From positions 3,038,001 through 3,102,000 of the forward strand of contig OW818690.1 in the NCBI GenBank assembly GCA_942493315.1: a stretch of DNA of 64,000 nucleotides. The letters are read 5' to 3'. Position numbers and translations under genes: made by a program. Source of the DNA: UBA5429 sp942493315 (lineage in GTDB: Bacteria > Bacteroidota > Bacteroidia > Bacteroidales > WCHB1-69). The notes under the pieces are model-generated. The model worked only from the letters and a program-made list of their open reading frames with translations. It had not been told where the DNA came from and ran no database searches. How positions within the stretch are numbered: the first letter of the stretch is position 1; every line of letters begins with the position of its first letter. This document shows positions 19,991 through 28,556 of this stretch, piece by piece.

Positions 19991-21025
19991 CTAGTTTAAG
20001 AGAATCGCTTTTAGTTGATGTTCCTCTACGGAAATGGATGGGACAGGATCTCCAACAGATTTTAAAATTGTAACTTTTACTATACCTGATCTATTTTTTT
20101 TATCCTGATGGATTAATGGAATTAATTGATCAACCATATCATTCGAAAAATCGGGAATAGAATATAAAGTCTGAATGGTTTCCATGATCTGATTCCTTTC
20201 CTTTTGATTCAAATATCCAAGTTGATGAGATAATCTAGTTTCATAAAACAGCCCTATTGCGACAGCTTTTCCATGAGAAATCTCCATTTTTTGATTCATG
20301 TAATACGATTCCAGGGCATGCCCAACCGTGTGTCCGAAATTTAAAATTTGCCTGATTCCCTGATCCTGAGGGTCTTTCTCTACAATCTGATTTTTAAAAT
20401 CTGCAATTTTTTGAATCACTGAATCCGTTACCCATTTTTTTAATGATTCTATATTGTTTTTTTTCAAAACAATATCATTCCACAGTGTCGGTATGCCCAG
20501 CAATACCGATTTAATCAGTTCACCAAGACCACTGAGGAACTCCTCATTGGGTAAAGTGTCTAAAAATTTGGTATTAATCATCACGAGATCAGGAAAATAG
20601 ATCGCTCCTAATCCATTTTTAATATGGTGAAAGTTCACTCCATTTTTTCCGCCGTGTGCTGCATCCACCATCGCCAGTAATGTAGTGGGAATATTGATCA
20701 ACCGGAGTCCTCTTTTGTAGAATGCCGCAACAAAACCGCCAATATCACTGATGATTCCACCACCCCAGTTGATGATCAGACTTCCTTTATCAAACTCATT
20801 TTCAATCAAATAATCAAAAATGAGCATAACAGTATTCATCGACTTTTGTTCTTCAGAAGCATGGATTGAAAAAAAATGAAATTCAATATTTTGTTTTTTA
20901 AAATATTGAATTTCAAAATAGTCAGGATACAGCGTACCTAATTTTTCGTCACAAATGACCAACACCTTATGAACGTCATGATTCAGAAGATAGGTTTCTA
21001 ATTGTTTGTGAACGATATCTTGCAT
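19991..21025 (-). CDS. aroB: 3-Dehydroquinate synthase
   Basis: AroB converts DAHP to 3-dehydroquinate, the second step of the shikimate pathway to aromatic amino acids, using NAD and a divalent metal. The 344-aa protein shows the NAD-binding GGGIISDIGGFVAA, PTTLLAMVDAAHGGKNGVNFHHIKN, the metal-site Glu in GELIKSVLLG, and the metal histidines in FGHTVGHALE and ISHGKAVAIG. It starts directly after the stop of the zinc-peptidase gene (no gap) and is 9 bp upstream of the 753-aa gene, so the three are co-transcribed. No other shikimate gene is in the window. Confidence 0.96.
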   Translation of the reverse strand: MQDIVHKQLETYLLNHDVHKVLVICDEKLGTLYPDYFEIQYFKKQNIEFHFFSIHASEEQKSMNTVMLIFDYLIENEFDKGSLIINWGGGIISDIGGFVAAFYKRGLRLINIPTTLLAMVDAAHGGKNGVNFHHIKNGLGAIYFPDLVMINTKFLDTLPNEEFLSGLGELIKSVLLGIPTLWNDIVLKKNNIESLKKWVTDSVIQKIADFKNQIVEKDPQDQGIRQILNFGHTVGHALESYYMNQKMEISHGKAVAIGLFYETRLSHQLGYLNQKERNQIMETIQTLYSIPDFSNDMVDQLIPLIHQDKKNRSGIVKVTILKSVGDPVPSISVEEHQLKAILLN

Positions 21026-21715
21026 CTAATCTCTTCGTCCTAAGAAAATCATGATATAATACAACAATGTTGCCAAAGATGCTAAAGCACCCACTACATA
21101 AGTTCTGGCTGCCCATTTTAATGCATCTTGCGCGTTTTCAGTCTCTTGACCTGAAGTAATACCCGTTTGATTTAGCCAGGCTAATGCTCGGTGAGAAGCA
21201 TTATACTCAACCGGCAATGTAATGAAAGCAAAAATGGTAGTGAGAGAGAACAAAATGATACCGGCTAACATCACATACTGGCCATAAGGGGTTTTTGTAA
21301 ATGACATAAGCATAATACCTCCAAACAATAGCCATTGAGCGAAGTTAGAACCAAATTGAACAACTGGAACCAAAGCGGATCTCATGGTTAGCCATTGGTA
21401 AGCTGTGGCATGTTGAACCGCATGGCCACATTCATGAGCAGCAACAGCAGCAGCTGAAATGCTATTGGTGTTATATACGGGTTCACTTAAATTTACCGTT
21501 TTGGTGAGAGGATTGTAGTGGTCAGTTAACTGACCGGGAGTACTGGTGACTTTTACATCATAAATACCATTGTCACGAAGCATTTTTTCAGCAATTTCGC
21601 GACCTGTAAGACCGGAACGTAAATGTTGTTTTGAATATTTATTAAATTTTGACTTTAAGGTCTGGCTTACTACTAAACTGAGGAGCATAAAAACTCCGAA
21701 AATAATCAAATACAT
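21026..21715 (-). CDS. Zinc metallopeptidase, membrane-bound (YugP/Zn_peptidase_2 family)
   Basis: The 229-aa protein starts with a membrane helix (YLIIFGVFMLLSLVV), then a conserved region with TPGQLTDHYNPLTKTVNLSEPVY and the zinc motif HECGH in AAHECGHAVQHATAY. Three further hydrophobic helices follow, and a Glu in LPVEYNASHRALAWL is the likely third zinc ligand. This is the Zn_peptidase_2 (YugP-like) family, whose substrates are largely unknown. It is the first gene of the aroB operon, with a TAnnTTTG promoter 50 bp upstream. Confidence 0.88.
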   Translation of the reverse strand: MYLIIFGVFMLLSLVVSQTLKSKFNKYSKQHLRSGLTGREIAEKMLRDNGIYDVKVTSTPGQLTDHYNPLTKTVNLSEPVYNTNSISAAAVAAHECGHAVQHATAYQWLTMRSALVPVVQFGSNFAQWLLFGGIMLMSFTKTPYGQYVMLAGIILFSLTTIFAFITLPVEYNASHRALAWLNQTGITSGQETENAQDALKWAARTYVVGALASLATLLYYIMIFLGRRD

Positions 21716-21765
21716 AGTTTTTTATAGTTAAATGTTAATTTTCCTTTATATTGTTTTTCATGTTA

Positions 21766-21773
21766 CAAAAATA
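21766..21773 (-). promoter_or_regulatory. -7 promoter box of the zinc peptidase/aroB operon
   Basis: The minus strand reads TATTTTTG, fitting TAnnTTTG, 50 bp before the ATG at 21715. It faces away from the plus-strand box at 21787. Confidence 0.6.
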
Positions 21774-21786
21774 CATAGATTTTTTG

Positions 21787-21794
21787 TATTTTTG
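21787..21794 (+). promoter_or_regulatory. -7 promoter box of the M49 peptidase gene
   Basis: TATTTTTG fits TAnnTTTG and lies 46 bp before the ATG at 21841. This supports 21841 as the true start of the peptidase gene, although the frame is broken downstream. Confidence 0.6.
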
Positions 21795-21840
21795 AAGTTA
21801 GTTTTGTATAACGATTATTATTCACAAAAATTATATAAAT

Positions 21841-23491
21841 ATGAAAAAAATGTTTATCCTTTTAACTTGTTTTTCAGGGTTAGTGGTTTGTTTTTCAGCA
21901 TGTAAAACAAAAACCGAAAAACCTGTTGCAGAGACTAAAAGTGAACTTCAAAAAAAAAGTTGAAGAGTATCCTTTTGTAGATTTAACTGCCCCTGAACTT
22001 ATTGCACAACTTTCCGAAAAAGAGAAACAAATGATTCCTATCTTCATTCAAATTGCAGACATTATGGATCAGTTGTTTTGGAAACAAACATTTGGTGACA
22101 AATCAATTCTTGACACTATTTCAGATCCTTGGATGAAAGAATTTGTAAAAATTAACTATGGTCCTTGGGACAGATTAAATGAAAATACACCTTTTGTACC
22201 TGGATTTGGAAAAAAACCTTTGGGTTGTCAATTCTACCCTATTGGTTTCACAAAAGCAGATTACGAAACATTTAAAGGATTAAATAAAAACAGTCTTTAT
22301 ACAGTCATTAGAAATGATGCCGATAATAAATTAAAAGTAGTATGGTATCATGAAGCCTATAAAGATGAGATTACTAAAGTGTGTGATTTATTGGATCAGG
22401 CCATTGAGTTAGCAGAAGATTCAGGAATGCGCAACTATTTGATTGAAAGAAAAAAAGCATTACAGACTGATGACTATTATGCCAGTGATATGACCTGGAT
22501 GGATATGAAAGATAGTAAACTCGATTTTGTTGTTGGCCCCATTGAAAATTATGATGATAAATTAAACGAATCAAAGGCATCTTATGAGGCATTTATTCTA
22601 TTAAAAGATGTTGAAAGAAGTGCCAACTTGTCCAAATTTATCAGCTTTTTGCCACAACTTCAAAAAGAACTTCCATGTGATCCTAAATATAAAACATTTA
22701 CTCCGGGAATATCTTCTGATTTAAATGTTTACAGTGCAGTATATTATGCTGGTGACTGTAATTCAGGTGGAAAAACAATTGCCATTAATCTTCCTAATGA
22801 TAATAGAGTAGCTGCCGCAAAAGGGTCTAGAAGACTTCAACTAAGAAACGTTATGCAAGCAAAATTTGACAAAATTATGATTCCAATCGGAAATCTAATA
22901 CTTTGTCCTGAACAACAAAAAAACTTAAAGTTTGACGCTTTTTTCTGGAATGTTACTTTTCATGAAGTGTCTCATGGATTAGGCATAAAATTTACAGTGG
23001 TTGGAAACAAAGATATCGATATAGTGATGAAAGATGAAAAAACAACATGGGAGGAAGCAAAAGCAGATATTTTAGGATTATATATGGTTATCAAATTGAT
23101 TGAAAAAGGGGAAATTACCAATATCACAAAAGAAGATGCTATTGTAACCTATATTGCCGGTATATTAAGATCTGTAAGATTTGGAGCCGGTGAATCTCAT
23201 GGTTCTGCAAATATGATGTGTTTCAATTTTATGGAACAAAATGGAGCATTTACCCGTGATGCAAATGGTTTGTATAAAATCAATATCGAAAAATCCATTG
23301 AAGCCATGAATAAATGGGCTGAGTTGATTATCAAAACTCAAGGGGATGGAAATTACGATTTCGCAGTTAAATTCCGTAAAGAGAACGGCACTATCAAACC
23401 TGCATTACAAAAAGACTTAGACAAAATAAATAAAGCCGGTATTCCTAGAGATATCCGCTTCAATCAAGGCTTGAAACAGATGGGATTGTAA
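21841..23491 (+). CDS. M49 (dipeptidyl-peptidase III family) zinc peptidase, lipoprotein, with a 1-nt frameshift at an A9 tract
   Basis: The body (about 520 aa) carries a zinc motif HEVSH (22961-22975) and a downstream EEAKAD segment (near 23050), matching the M49 pair HExx(x)H and EExxxD/E. M49 enzymes release dipeptides from peptide N-termini. The first part reads from ATG 21841 as MKKMFILLTCFSGLVVCFSAC, a lipoprotein signal, but at a run of nine A (21950-21958) the frame shifts and that reading stops at TGA 21961. Eight A would join it as SELQKKVEEYPF. A TTG at 21926 opens the body alone, without a signal. The break could be phase variation, transcriptional slippage, mutation or sequencing error. 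A bidirectional terminator follows. Confidence 0.82.
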
Positions 23492-23494
23492 AAA

Positions 23495-23583
23495 GTCGAT
23501 AGTCGATGGTCGATGGTCGATGGTCAATGGTCGATGGTCGATGGTCGATGGTCAAGAGACTGGTGACAAGAGACTGGTGACAG
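23495..23583. repeat. Word-like tandem repeat (GTCGATG and AGACTGGTGACA units)
   Basis: About nine imperfect copies of GTCGATG are followed by two copies of AGACTGGTGACA. The block lies right behind the M49 stop codon and before the terminator hairpin. It belongs to the same class of short word repeats as at 49960-49990 and 55885-55915. Confidence 0.85.
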
Positions 23584-23590
23584 GAAATTT

Positions 23591-23632
23591 AAAAAGGGGA
23601 TTAGAATTTTGAAGTTCTAATCCCTTTTATTA
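23591..23632. terminator. Bidirectional Rho-independent terminator between M49 and dus genes
   Basis: The stem GGGATTAGAA (23597-23606) pairs perfectly with TTCTAATCCC (23615-23624) across an 8-nt loop. A-rich and T-rich flanks give a U-tract in either direction, which suits the two convergent genes. Confidence 0.85.
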
Positions 23633-23639
23633 TAAAACA

Positions 23640-23770
23640 TTGTGAAAAAACTTATAACATTGTGAAACACTGTGTAACAGGGCTAATTAAAAAATTCAAA
23701 AAAAAATGCCACTAATTCACGAATTATAATCGAATTAATTATCCAACAATAATTTGCACATTATCACATT
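23640..23770. repeat. Spacer with dispersed repeat modules
   Basis: The 3' spacer between the terminator and dus contains two copies of AACATTGTGAAA, then ACACTGTGTAACAG, then (reverse strand) the module AATTCGTGAATTAGTGGCAT, then words TTAGCTCA and TTTGCTTATT. The same pair of modules recurs at 61395-61510, and part of it at 52263-52295. No reading frame is visible. Confidence 0.65.
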
Positions 23771-23776
23771 AGCTCA

Positions 23777-24745
23777 TTAGCTTATTTGCTTATTATCACA
23801 TTTGCTTATTAAAGTAATTGCTTTTTGAAACTCTGTCACATCTCTACATTGCAACAAACTCCTTAGTGCTTCTTCAGAGAGATTAAAAAAGTGTGCGTAG
23901 TATTTCCATAACTCTTTTAACTTGGGAAGCGCTGATTGCTCCCCTTTTAAGCTATAAAGAGATTGTTTTATATCTTCATAGTAATTTTTGAATCGTTCTC
24001 TTTTATCCTGAAAACTGATGGTATCATTATTTTTAATCTCCTGTATCAAAAATGGATCGCGTAACGCTCCCCTACCCACCATCCAATCTGTTATCTGTGG
24101 AAAACGTTGTTTTAATTTTTGAAAACCTTCAAAATCAACAATATCTCCGGAATAAACGATACGATGTTTCGACAAAGCAGCCATTTCTTCAAATCCATCT
24201 AAATCAACTTCCCCTTCATATTGTTGAATCCCTAAACGGGGATGTATGATGATGTTTTCTAATGAGTAATCATTCAACATCTGAATAATCTCTATTCCTT
24301 CCTCTTTTTTCCACATTCCCAATCTCATTTTAATAGAAAAAGAAACAGATGTTTGCTCTTGCACATGCTTAACCACATCTTCAATCATGGTCAAATAGGG
24401 CATAATACCACAACCCCGTTTTTTTCTGACGATAGGGTTCATAGGACAACCGATGTTCCAGTTGATAACCGGAAATGAGTATCTGTTTTGGAGTGCCAGA
24501 ATGGTATCAACCATTGACTGGGGATCATTTCCCATCAATTGAGAAATGATAGGTAGGAAGGGATTGTTTTCAGGATGAAGATCCACCCACTTTTTAACAT
24601 TGAGCTTATCATGCAATTGCGCAGGGACAAAAGGAGCAATAACCCGATCTATACCTGCGCAATGTTGGAACAAAACGTTCCTGAAATAATAATAGGTGAT
24701 CCCGTGTAATGGAGCTAACCAAATCGTATCTTCATTAGTTCCCAT
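23777..24745 (-). CDS. tRNA-dihydrouridine synthase
   Basis: Dus enzymes reduce specific uridines of tRNA with FMN and NADPH. The protein shows the start WLAPLHGITYYYFRN, the catalytic Cys in NWNIGCPMNPIVRKKRGCG, SIKMRLG (substrate Arg/Lys region), IIHPRLG and VVGRGALRDPFL-like WMVGRGALRDPF. The ATG at 24745 gives 322 aa and begins with WLAPLHG after nine residues. A TTG at 24772 would overlap the T9SS gene's stop and is less likely. Which uridine (DusA, B or C type) cannot be told. It follows the T9SS-A gene after 19 bp and ends towards the convergent M49 gene. Confidence 0.92.
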   Translation of the reverse strand: MGTNEDTIWLAPLHGITYYYFRNVLFQHCAGIDRVIAPFVPAQLHDKLNVKKWVDLHPENNPFLPIISQLMGNDPQSMVDTILALQNRYSFPVINWNIGCPMNPIVRKKRGCGIMPYLTMIEDVVKHVQEQTSVSFSIKMRLGMWKKEEGIEIIQMLNDYSLENIIIHPRLGIQQYEGEVDLDGFEEMAALSKHRIVYSGDIVDFEGFQKLKQRFPQITDWMVGRGALRDPFLIQEIKNNDTISFQDKRERFKNYYEDIKQSLYSLKGEQSALPKLKELWKYYAHFFNLSEEALRSLLQCRDVTEFQKAITLISKCDNKQIS

Positions 24746-24764
24746 ACTTAGATCTATTTCAGAA

Positions 24765-25724
24765 TTATTCAACCATCAATTTGGTTGTTGTTGTCAATCC
24801 GTTTTGTGTTACTTTAACCAAATAGATTCCTGTAGCATAGTTTACAGTTGAAAAACTATAAGCGTCACTTAGATTTTTTGTTGAAAATAATAATTTTCCA
24901 AAAGAATCATAAAAACTCAATTGATAAGGTTGCGTATAATCGTTTAATGTTATCGTTGCCAATTCTTTAGCAGGATTTGGATAAACATTTACATCTGAAG
25001 AAGCAAATTCATTAACTCCCCAGGTATTGAATTTCAATGTAATATCATCAATAAAAAATTCAGTAGCAGCAGAAGCCTGAGCACCTCCGGCAACAATGAT
25101 TACTAAAATAGTATCACATATTGAATTGGTTCCTTCTAATGTCATAGGAACATTCATTTCGGTGTATTGAGTTACTAATCCTGATATTGTAGTAGTTCCA
25201 GATGCAATTATTTCAGAAGAGTTGGTTAAAGAATTCCATTTTGTTGTCATTACATTAATCATAGCTTCATCGGTTCCATCAGGTAAAAATTTATACCAAA
25301 AATTTACTTCTGAAGGGGAATTACTCATAGGTACACCTTTTGAAATCATATTTCTCAAACCGCCCAAACTATCAGGATCGATTGAAGAAAAATCTAAATT
25401 GGAAAGTGCAGTTAAAGTAGCTAAATCGATGTTAAATGAACCAACTGCACCCAACTGTACGAATCCGGGCATGGTGATATTTCCTACAGGCATTAAAGCT
25501 GGAGATATTTTTAATGCATACGATCCGGAATGAGCATCAACTGTTCTAGTACCAAATGAGAATGAAAGAGGAACAATTCCACTTACAGTTCCCGAATAAT
25601 TAGCAGCCCAATTAGAAGGAGTTGTAGCATTAGTCCAGGTTTCAAACCCATTATTAGGCAAAGTTTGCGCAAAAGCAAACGATAAAGCACTGAAAACGAA
25701 TAGTAATGTGAAAATCTTTTTCAT
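24765..25724 (-). CDS. T9SS type A sorting domain protein, secreted
   Basis: The 319-aa protein has a signal peptide (MKKIFTLLFVFSALSFAFAQ) and a mature region starting LPNNGFETWTNAT, which resembles the carbohydrate-binding-like or PCMD-type N-termini common in this phylum. It ends in a type A T9SS C-terminal domain: VNVYPNPAKELATITL, then YDSFGKLLFS and YATGIYLVKVTQNG, closing with TTTKLMVE. The C-terminal domain directs export through the type IX system, after which it is usually removed and the protein attached to the surface or released. The specific substrate is unknown. It lies between gcvT and dus. Confidence 0.88.
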   Translation of the reverse strand: MKKIFTLLFVFSALSFAFAQTLPNNGFETWTNATTPSNWAANYSGTVSGIVPLSFSFGTRTVDAHSGSYALKISPALMPVGNITMPGFVQLGAVGSFNIDLATLTALSNLDFSSIDPDSLGGLRNMISKGVPMSNSPSEVNFWYKFLPDGTDEAMINVMTTKWNSLTNSSEIIASGTTTISGLVTQYTEMNVPMTLEGTNSICDTILVIIVAGGAQASAATEFFIDDITLKFNTWGVNEFASSDVNVYPNPAKELATITLNDYTQPYQLSFYDSFGKLLFSTKNLSDAYSFSTVNYATGIYLVKVTQNGLTTTTKLMVE

Positions 25725-25750
25725 GGTTTTTAATTTATTTAATGAATGTA

Positions 25751-26842
25751 TTATCCTTTATAAAATGGCATTTTAACGACTACAGCTTTCAATAATTTTT
25801 CACGAACTTTGATATAAATTTCAGAATCTAATTTGGAAAACTCCGTTTTTACCCAGGCTGTACCAACTGCTTTTTGAATAGATGGCCCTTGAGTTCCTGA
25901 ACGAACTATTCCTATAACATTACCCTGAGCATCACATACTTCATAATCCAAACGAGGAATACCTCTGTCAATCATCTCAAAACCAACTAATTTGCGTTTT
26001 AATCCTTCTGCTTTTTGTTGAAGCATATACTCTTTATCAATAAAATTCTTTTGGTCATTAAACTTGGTGATCCAACCTAATCCGGCTTCAATTGGGGAGA
26101 TAGTATCATCAATTTCATGTCCATATAAACAGAATCCCATCTCTAAACGCAATGTATCTCTAGCAGCTAATCCAATTGGTTTGATATCAAATTCTGAACC
26201 AGCTTCAAATACAGCTTTCCAAACTTTTTCAGCATCTTCATTTTTGAAATAGATCTCACAACCACCTGCCCCTGTATACCCTGTTGTTGAGAAAATCACA
26301 TTAGGAATTCCGGCAAAAGTAAGTGTTTTAACGGTATAATATTCCATATTTACAACAGTAGTATCTGTTAATTTTTGCATTGCTTTTAATGCTAAAGGAC
26401 CTTGAACTGCTAATTGAGAGATCTGATCAGAAATATTTTCGATGTCTGCTCCAAATTTTTCATTTTGTAGAGAAACCCATGCCCAATCTTTATCGATATT
26501 TGCTGCATTTACAACTAAAATATAGTCATTTTCACCCATACAATAAACCAAAAGGTCATCAACAATTCCCCCTTTACCATTAGGATAACAAGAGTATTGA
26601 ACTTTTCCTGGAAACAAAGCAGCTGCATCGTTTGAAGTGATGTATTGGATCAAATCAAGAGCTTTGGGCCCTTTTACAGTAAATTCTCCCATGTGTGAAA
26701 CATCGAAAACTCCCACTTTACTTCTTACGTGAAGATGTTCTACTGTTAATCCTTCATATTGAATGGGCATGTAAAATCCGGCAAATTCGACCATTTTTGC
26801 TCCGGCTTGTTCGTGTAAATGTCTAAAAGCAGTTTCTTTCAT
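25751..26842 (-). CDS. gcvT: Aminomethyltransferase (glycine cleavage system T protein)
   Basis: GcvT takes the aminomethyl group from the lipoyl H protein and makes 5,10-methylene-THF and ammonia. The 363 aa match the family in length and motifs: HLHEQAGAKMVEFAGFYMPIQY, SKVGVFDVSHMGE, FSTTGYTGAGGCEIYF and AARDTLRLEMGFCLYGHEID. A promoter box lies 52 bp upstream. The other glycine cleavage genes (gcvH, gcvP) are not in the window. With glyA at the other end it would balance glycine and one-carbon units for purN. Confidence 0.96.
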   Translation of the reverse strand: MKETAFRHLHEQAGAKMVEFAGFYMPIQYEGLTVEHLHVRSKVGVFDVSHMGEFTVKGPKALDLIQYITSNDAAALFPGKVQYSCYPNGKGGIVDDLLVYCMGENDYILVVNAANIDKDWAWVSLQNEKFGADIENISDQISQLAVQGPLALKAMQKLTDTTVVNMEYYTVKTLTFAGIPNVIFSTTGYTGAGGCEIYFKNEDAEKVWKAVFEAGSEFDIKPIGLAARDTLRLEMGFCLYGHEIDDTISPIEAGLGWITKFNDQKNFIDKEYMLQQKAEGLKRKLVGFEMIDRGIPRLDYEVCDAQGNVIGIVRSGTQGPSIQKAVGTAWVKTEFSKLDSEIYIKVREKLLKAVVVKMPFYKG

Positions 26843-26893
26843 AGTATTTTTTATAATTTAATATTGTTATAATGAATTAATTGAATGAATTTG

Positions 26894-26901
26894 CAAATAT
26901 A
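26894..26901 (-). promoter_or_regulatory. -7 promoter box of gcvT
   Basis: The minus strand reads TATATTTG, fitting TAnnTTTG, 52 bp before the gcvT ATG. Confidence 0.6.
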
Positions 26902-26933
26902 ATAAAAAGAAATATCTAGGAGTTCAAAAAAAA

Positions 26934-27512
26934 TTAAGAATATAATATTTTTTGAATCACTTTAGGATAAATCGTATGTTCTATTTTATGAATCTCATTT
27001 TCAACATCTTCCACTGTCATCCCTTCTGAATAATGAAAAGATTCCTGCTCAATAATTTTTCCTGTATCCACTCCGGCATCCACATAATGAACAGTAACTC
27101 CAAAAACTTTAACGCCATAATCATAAGCATCACGAATTCCATGTGCCCCTGGAAATGAAGGTAATAAAGCTGGATGAATATTGATTATTCTATCAGGGAA
27201 ATGAGTCAATAATGTATTTCCGATAATGCGCATATATCCCGCTAAAACGATCAATTCTACGTTTTTTTGTTGTAATTGTTCAACTATTTCCAACTCAAAA
27301 GCCTCCTTGGAAGGATAATTTTGAGCTTGAAATATGAAAGTATCAATTTGTAGTTTTTTGGCTCTCTCTAAAACGAAAGCATTAGGTTGATCACAAACCA
27401 AAAGGGCAACATGAGCTTCTAGTTTATTTTGATTTATTGCATCAACGATAGCTTGAAAATTGGATCCTGATCCGCTGGCAAAGATGGCAATATTTGGATA
27501 ATTATTACTCAT
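26934..27512 (-). CDS. purN: Phosphoribosylglycinamide formyltransferase
   Basis: PurN formylates GAR with 10-formyl-THF, the third step of purine synthesis. The 192 aa show IAIFASGSGSNFQAIVDAI at the N-terminus, VLAGYMRIIG, the catalytic Asn-His pair in IINIHPALLPSFPGAHG, and the Asp in HYVDAGVDTGKIIEQ. Its start overlaps the end of purM by 8 bp, so translation is coupled. Length and motifs are normal. Confidence 0.96.
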   Translation of the reverse strand: MSNNYPNIAIFASGSGSNFQAIVDAINQNKLEAHVALLVCDQPNAFVLERAKKLQIDTFIFQAQNYPSKEAFELEIVEQLQQKNVELIVLAGYMRIIGNTLLTHFPDRIINIHPALLPSFPGAHGIRDAYDYGVKVFGVTVHYVDAGVDTGKIIEQESFHYSEGMTVEDVENEIHKIEHTIYPKVIQKILYS

Positions 27513-28539
27513 TCAATAAAATCTTGACACCAGGTTGATCGGTTACTTTACCAATTACAAAACCTTTTTCATTATGTTTGTTCAGAATATCGATCACTTG
27601 ATTTTGATCTCCTTCTTTTACAACTAAAACCATACCTATTCCCATGTTGTAGATGTTAAACATCTCTCTATGGTCCACTTTTCCATATTTTTCAAGAAAA
27701 TCAAAAATTGGAGGTTTTTCCCATGATCTTTCATCCACTTCAATCCCTTGAGCTTCGGTTAAAACTCTGGGAATATTTTCATCAAATCCACCGCCGGTAA
27801 TATGAGAAATGGCATGTACATCAATTTGGCTTAAAATATCTAAAACCGGTTTGATATAGATTTTAGTAGGTGTTAATAAAACATCCCCTAATTTTCCGTT
27901 TAATTCAGGATAGAACTGATTCAAATCCAGGTTATTATCTTTAAGAACAATTTTACGAACCAAAGAGAACCCATTTGAGTGTACTCCGGAAGACTGAATA
28001 CCAACTAAAACATCACCTACGTTTACCTTAGAGCCATCGATCAATTTTGATTTTTCAACAACTCCAACAGTAAATCCGGCAATATCATATTCATCTTCAT
28101 CATACATATCGGGCATCTCTGCTGTTTCACCTCCAATGAGAGCAGCATTGGCTAAAACACAACCATCTGCAACCCCTTTCACAATTTGTTCAATTTTTGC
28201 AGGATCATTTTTACCAACTGCTACATAGTCTAAGAAAAATAGAGGTTGAGCACCTTGAGCTAAAACATCATTAACACACATGGCCACTACATCTTGACCA
28301 ATGGTATCGTGTTTATCCATTAAAAATGCAATTTTTAATTTGGTTCCCACTCCATCAGTACCACTCACCAAAATAGGTTCTTTCATTTGAAGTGCAGAGA
28401 GATCAAACATACCTCCAAAACTTCCAATATTTCCCATCATACCCATTCTTTCAGTTCGGGCAATATGTTTTTTTATTCTTCTAACCGATTCATATCCGGC
28501 TTCTAATGAAACTCCTGACTCTTCGTATGATTTTGCCAT
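27505..28539 (-). CDS. purM: Phosphoribosylformylglycinamidine cyclo-ligase (AIR synthetase)
   Basis: PurM closes the imidazole ring of AIR with ATP, the fifth step of purine synthesis. The 344-aa protein shows YEESGVSLEAGYESVRRIKKH, SGTDGVGTKLKIAF, GGETAEMPDMYDEDEYDIAGF and GGGFDENIPRVL, all typical. It is 17 bp downstream of queA and overlaps purN. The ring-closing and formyl-transfer genes are thus read together. Confidence 0.97.
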   Translation of the reverse strand: MAKSYEESGVSLEAGYESVRRIKKHIARTERMGMMGNIGSFGGMFDLSALQMKEPILVSGTDGVGTKLKIAFLMDKHDTIGQDVVAMCVNDVLAQGAQPLFFLDYVAVGKNDPAKIEQIVKGVADGCVLANAALIGGETAEMPDMYDEDEYDIAGFTVGVVEKSKLIDGSKVNVGDVLVGIQSSGVHSNGFSLVRKIVLKDNNLDLNQFYPELNGKLGDVLLTPTKIYIKPVLDILSQIDVHAISHITGGGFDENIPRVLTEAQGIEVDERSWEKPPIFDFLEKYGKVDHREMFNIYNMGIGMVLVVKEGDQNQVIDILNKHNEKGFVIGKVTDQPGVKILLNE

Positions 28540-28556
28540 GATTGTGACTTTCTAAA

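Noticed and set aside
23495..23583. CRISPR array
   Set aside because: The repeats are short (7-12 bp), imperfect and directly adjacent without unique spacers of regular length, and no cas gene is present.
24746..24772. TTG start of dus overlapping the T9SS-A gene
   Set aside because: The ATG at 24745 gives the usual short lead before WLAPLHG and avoids an overlap.
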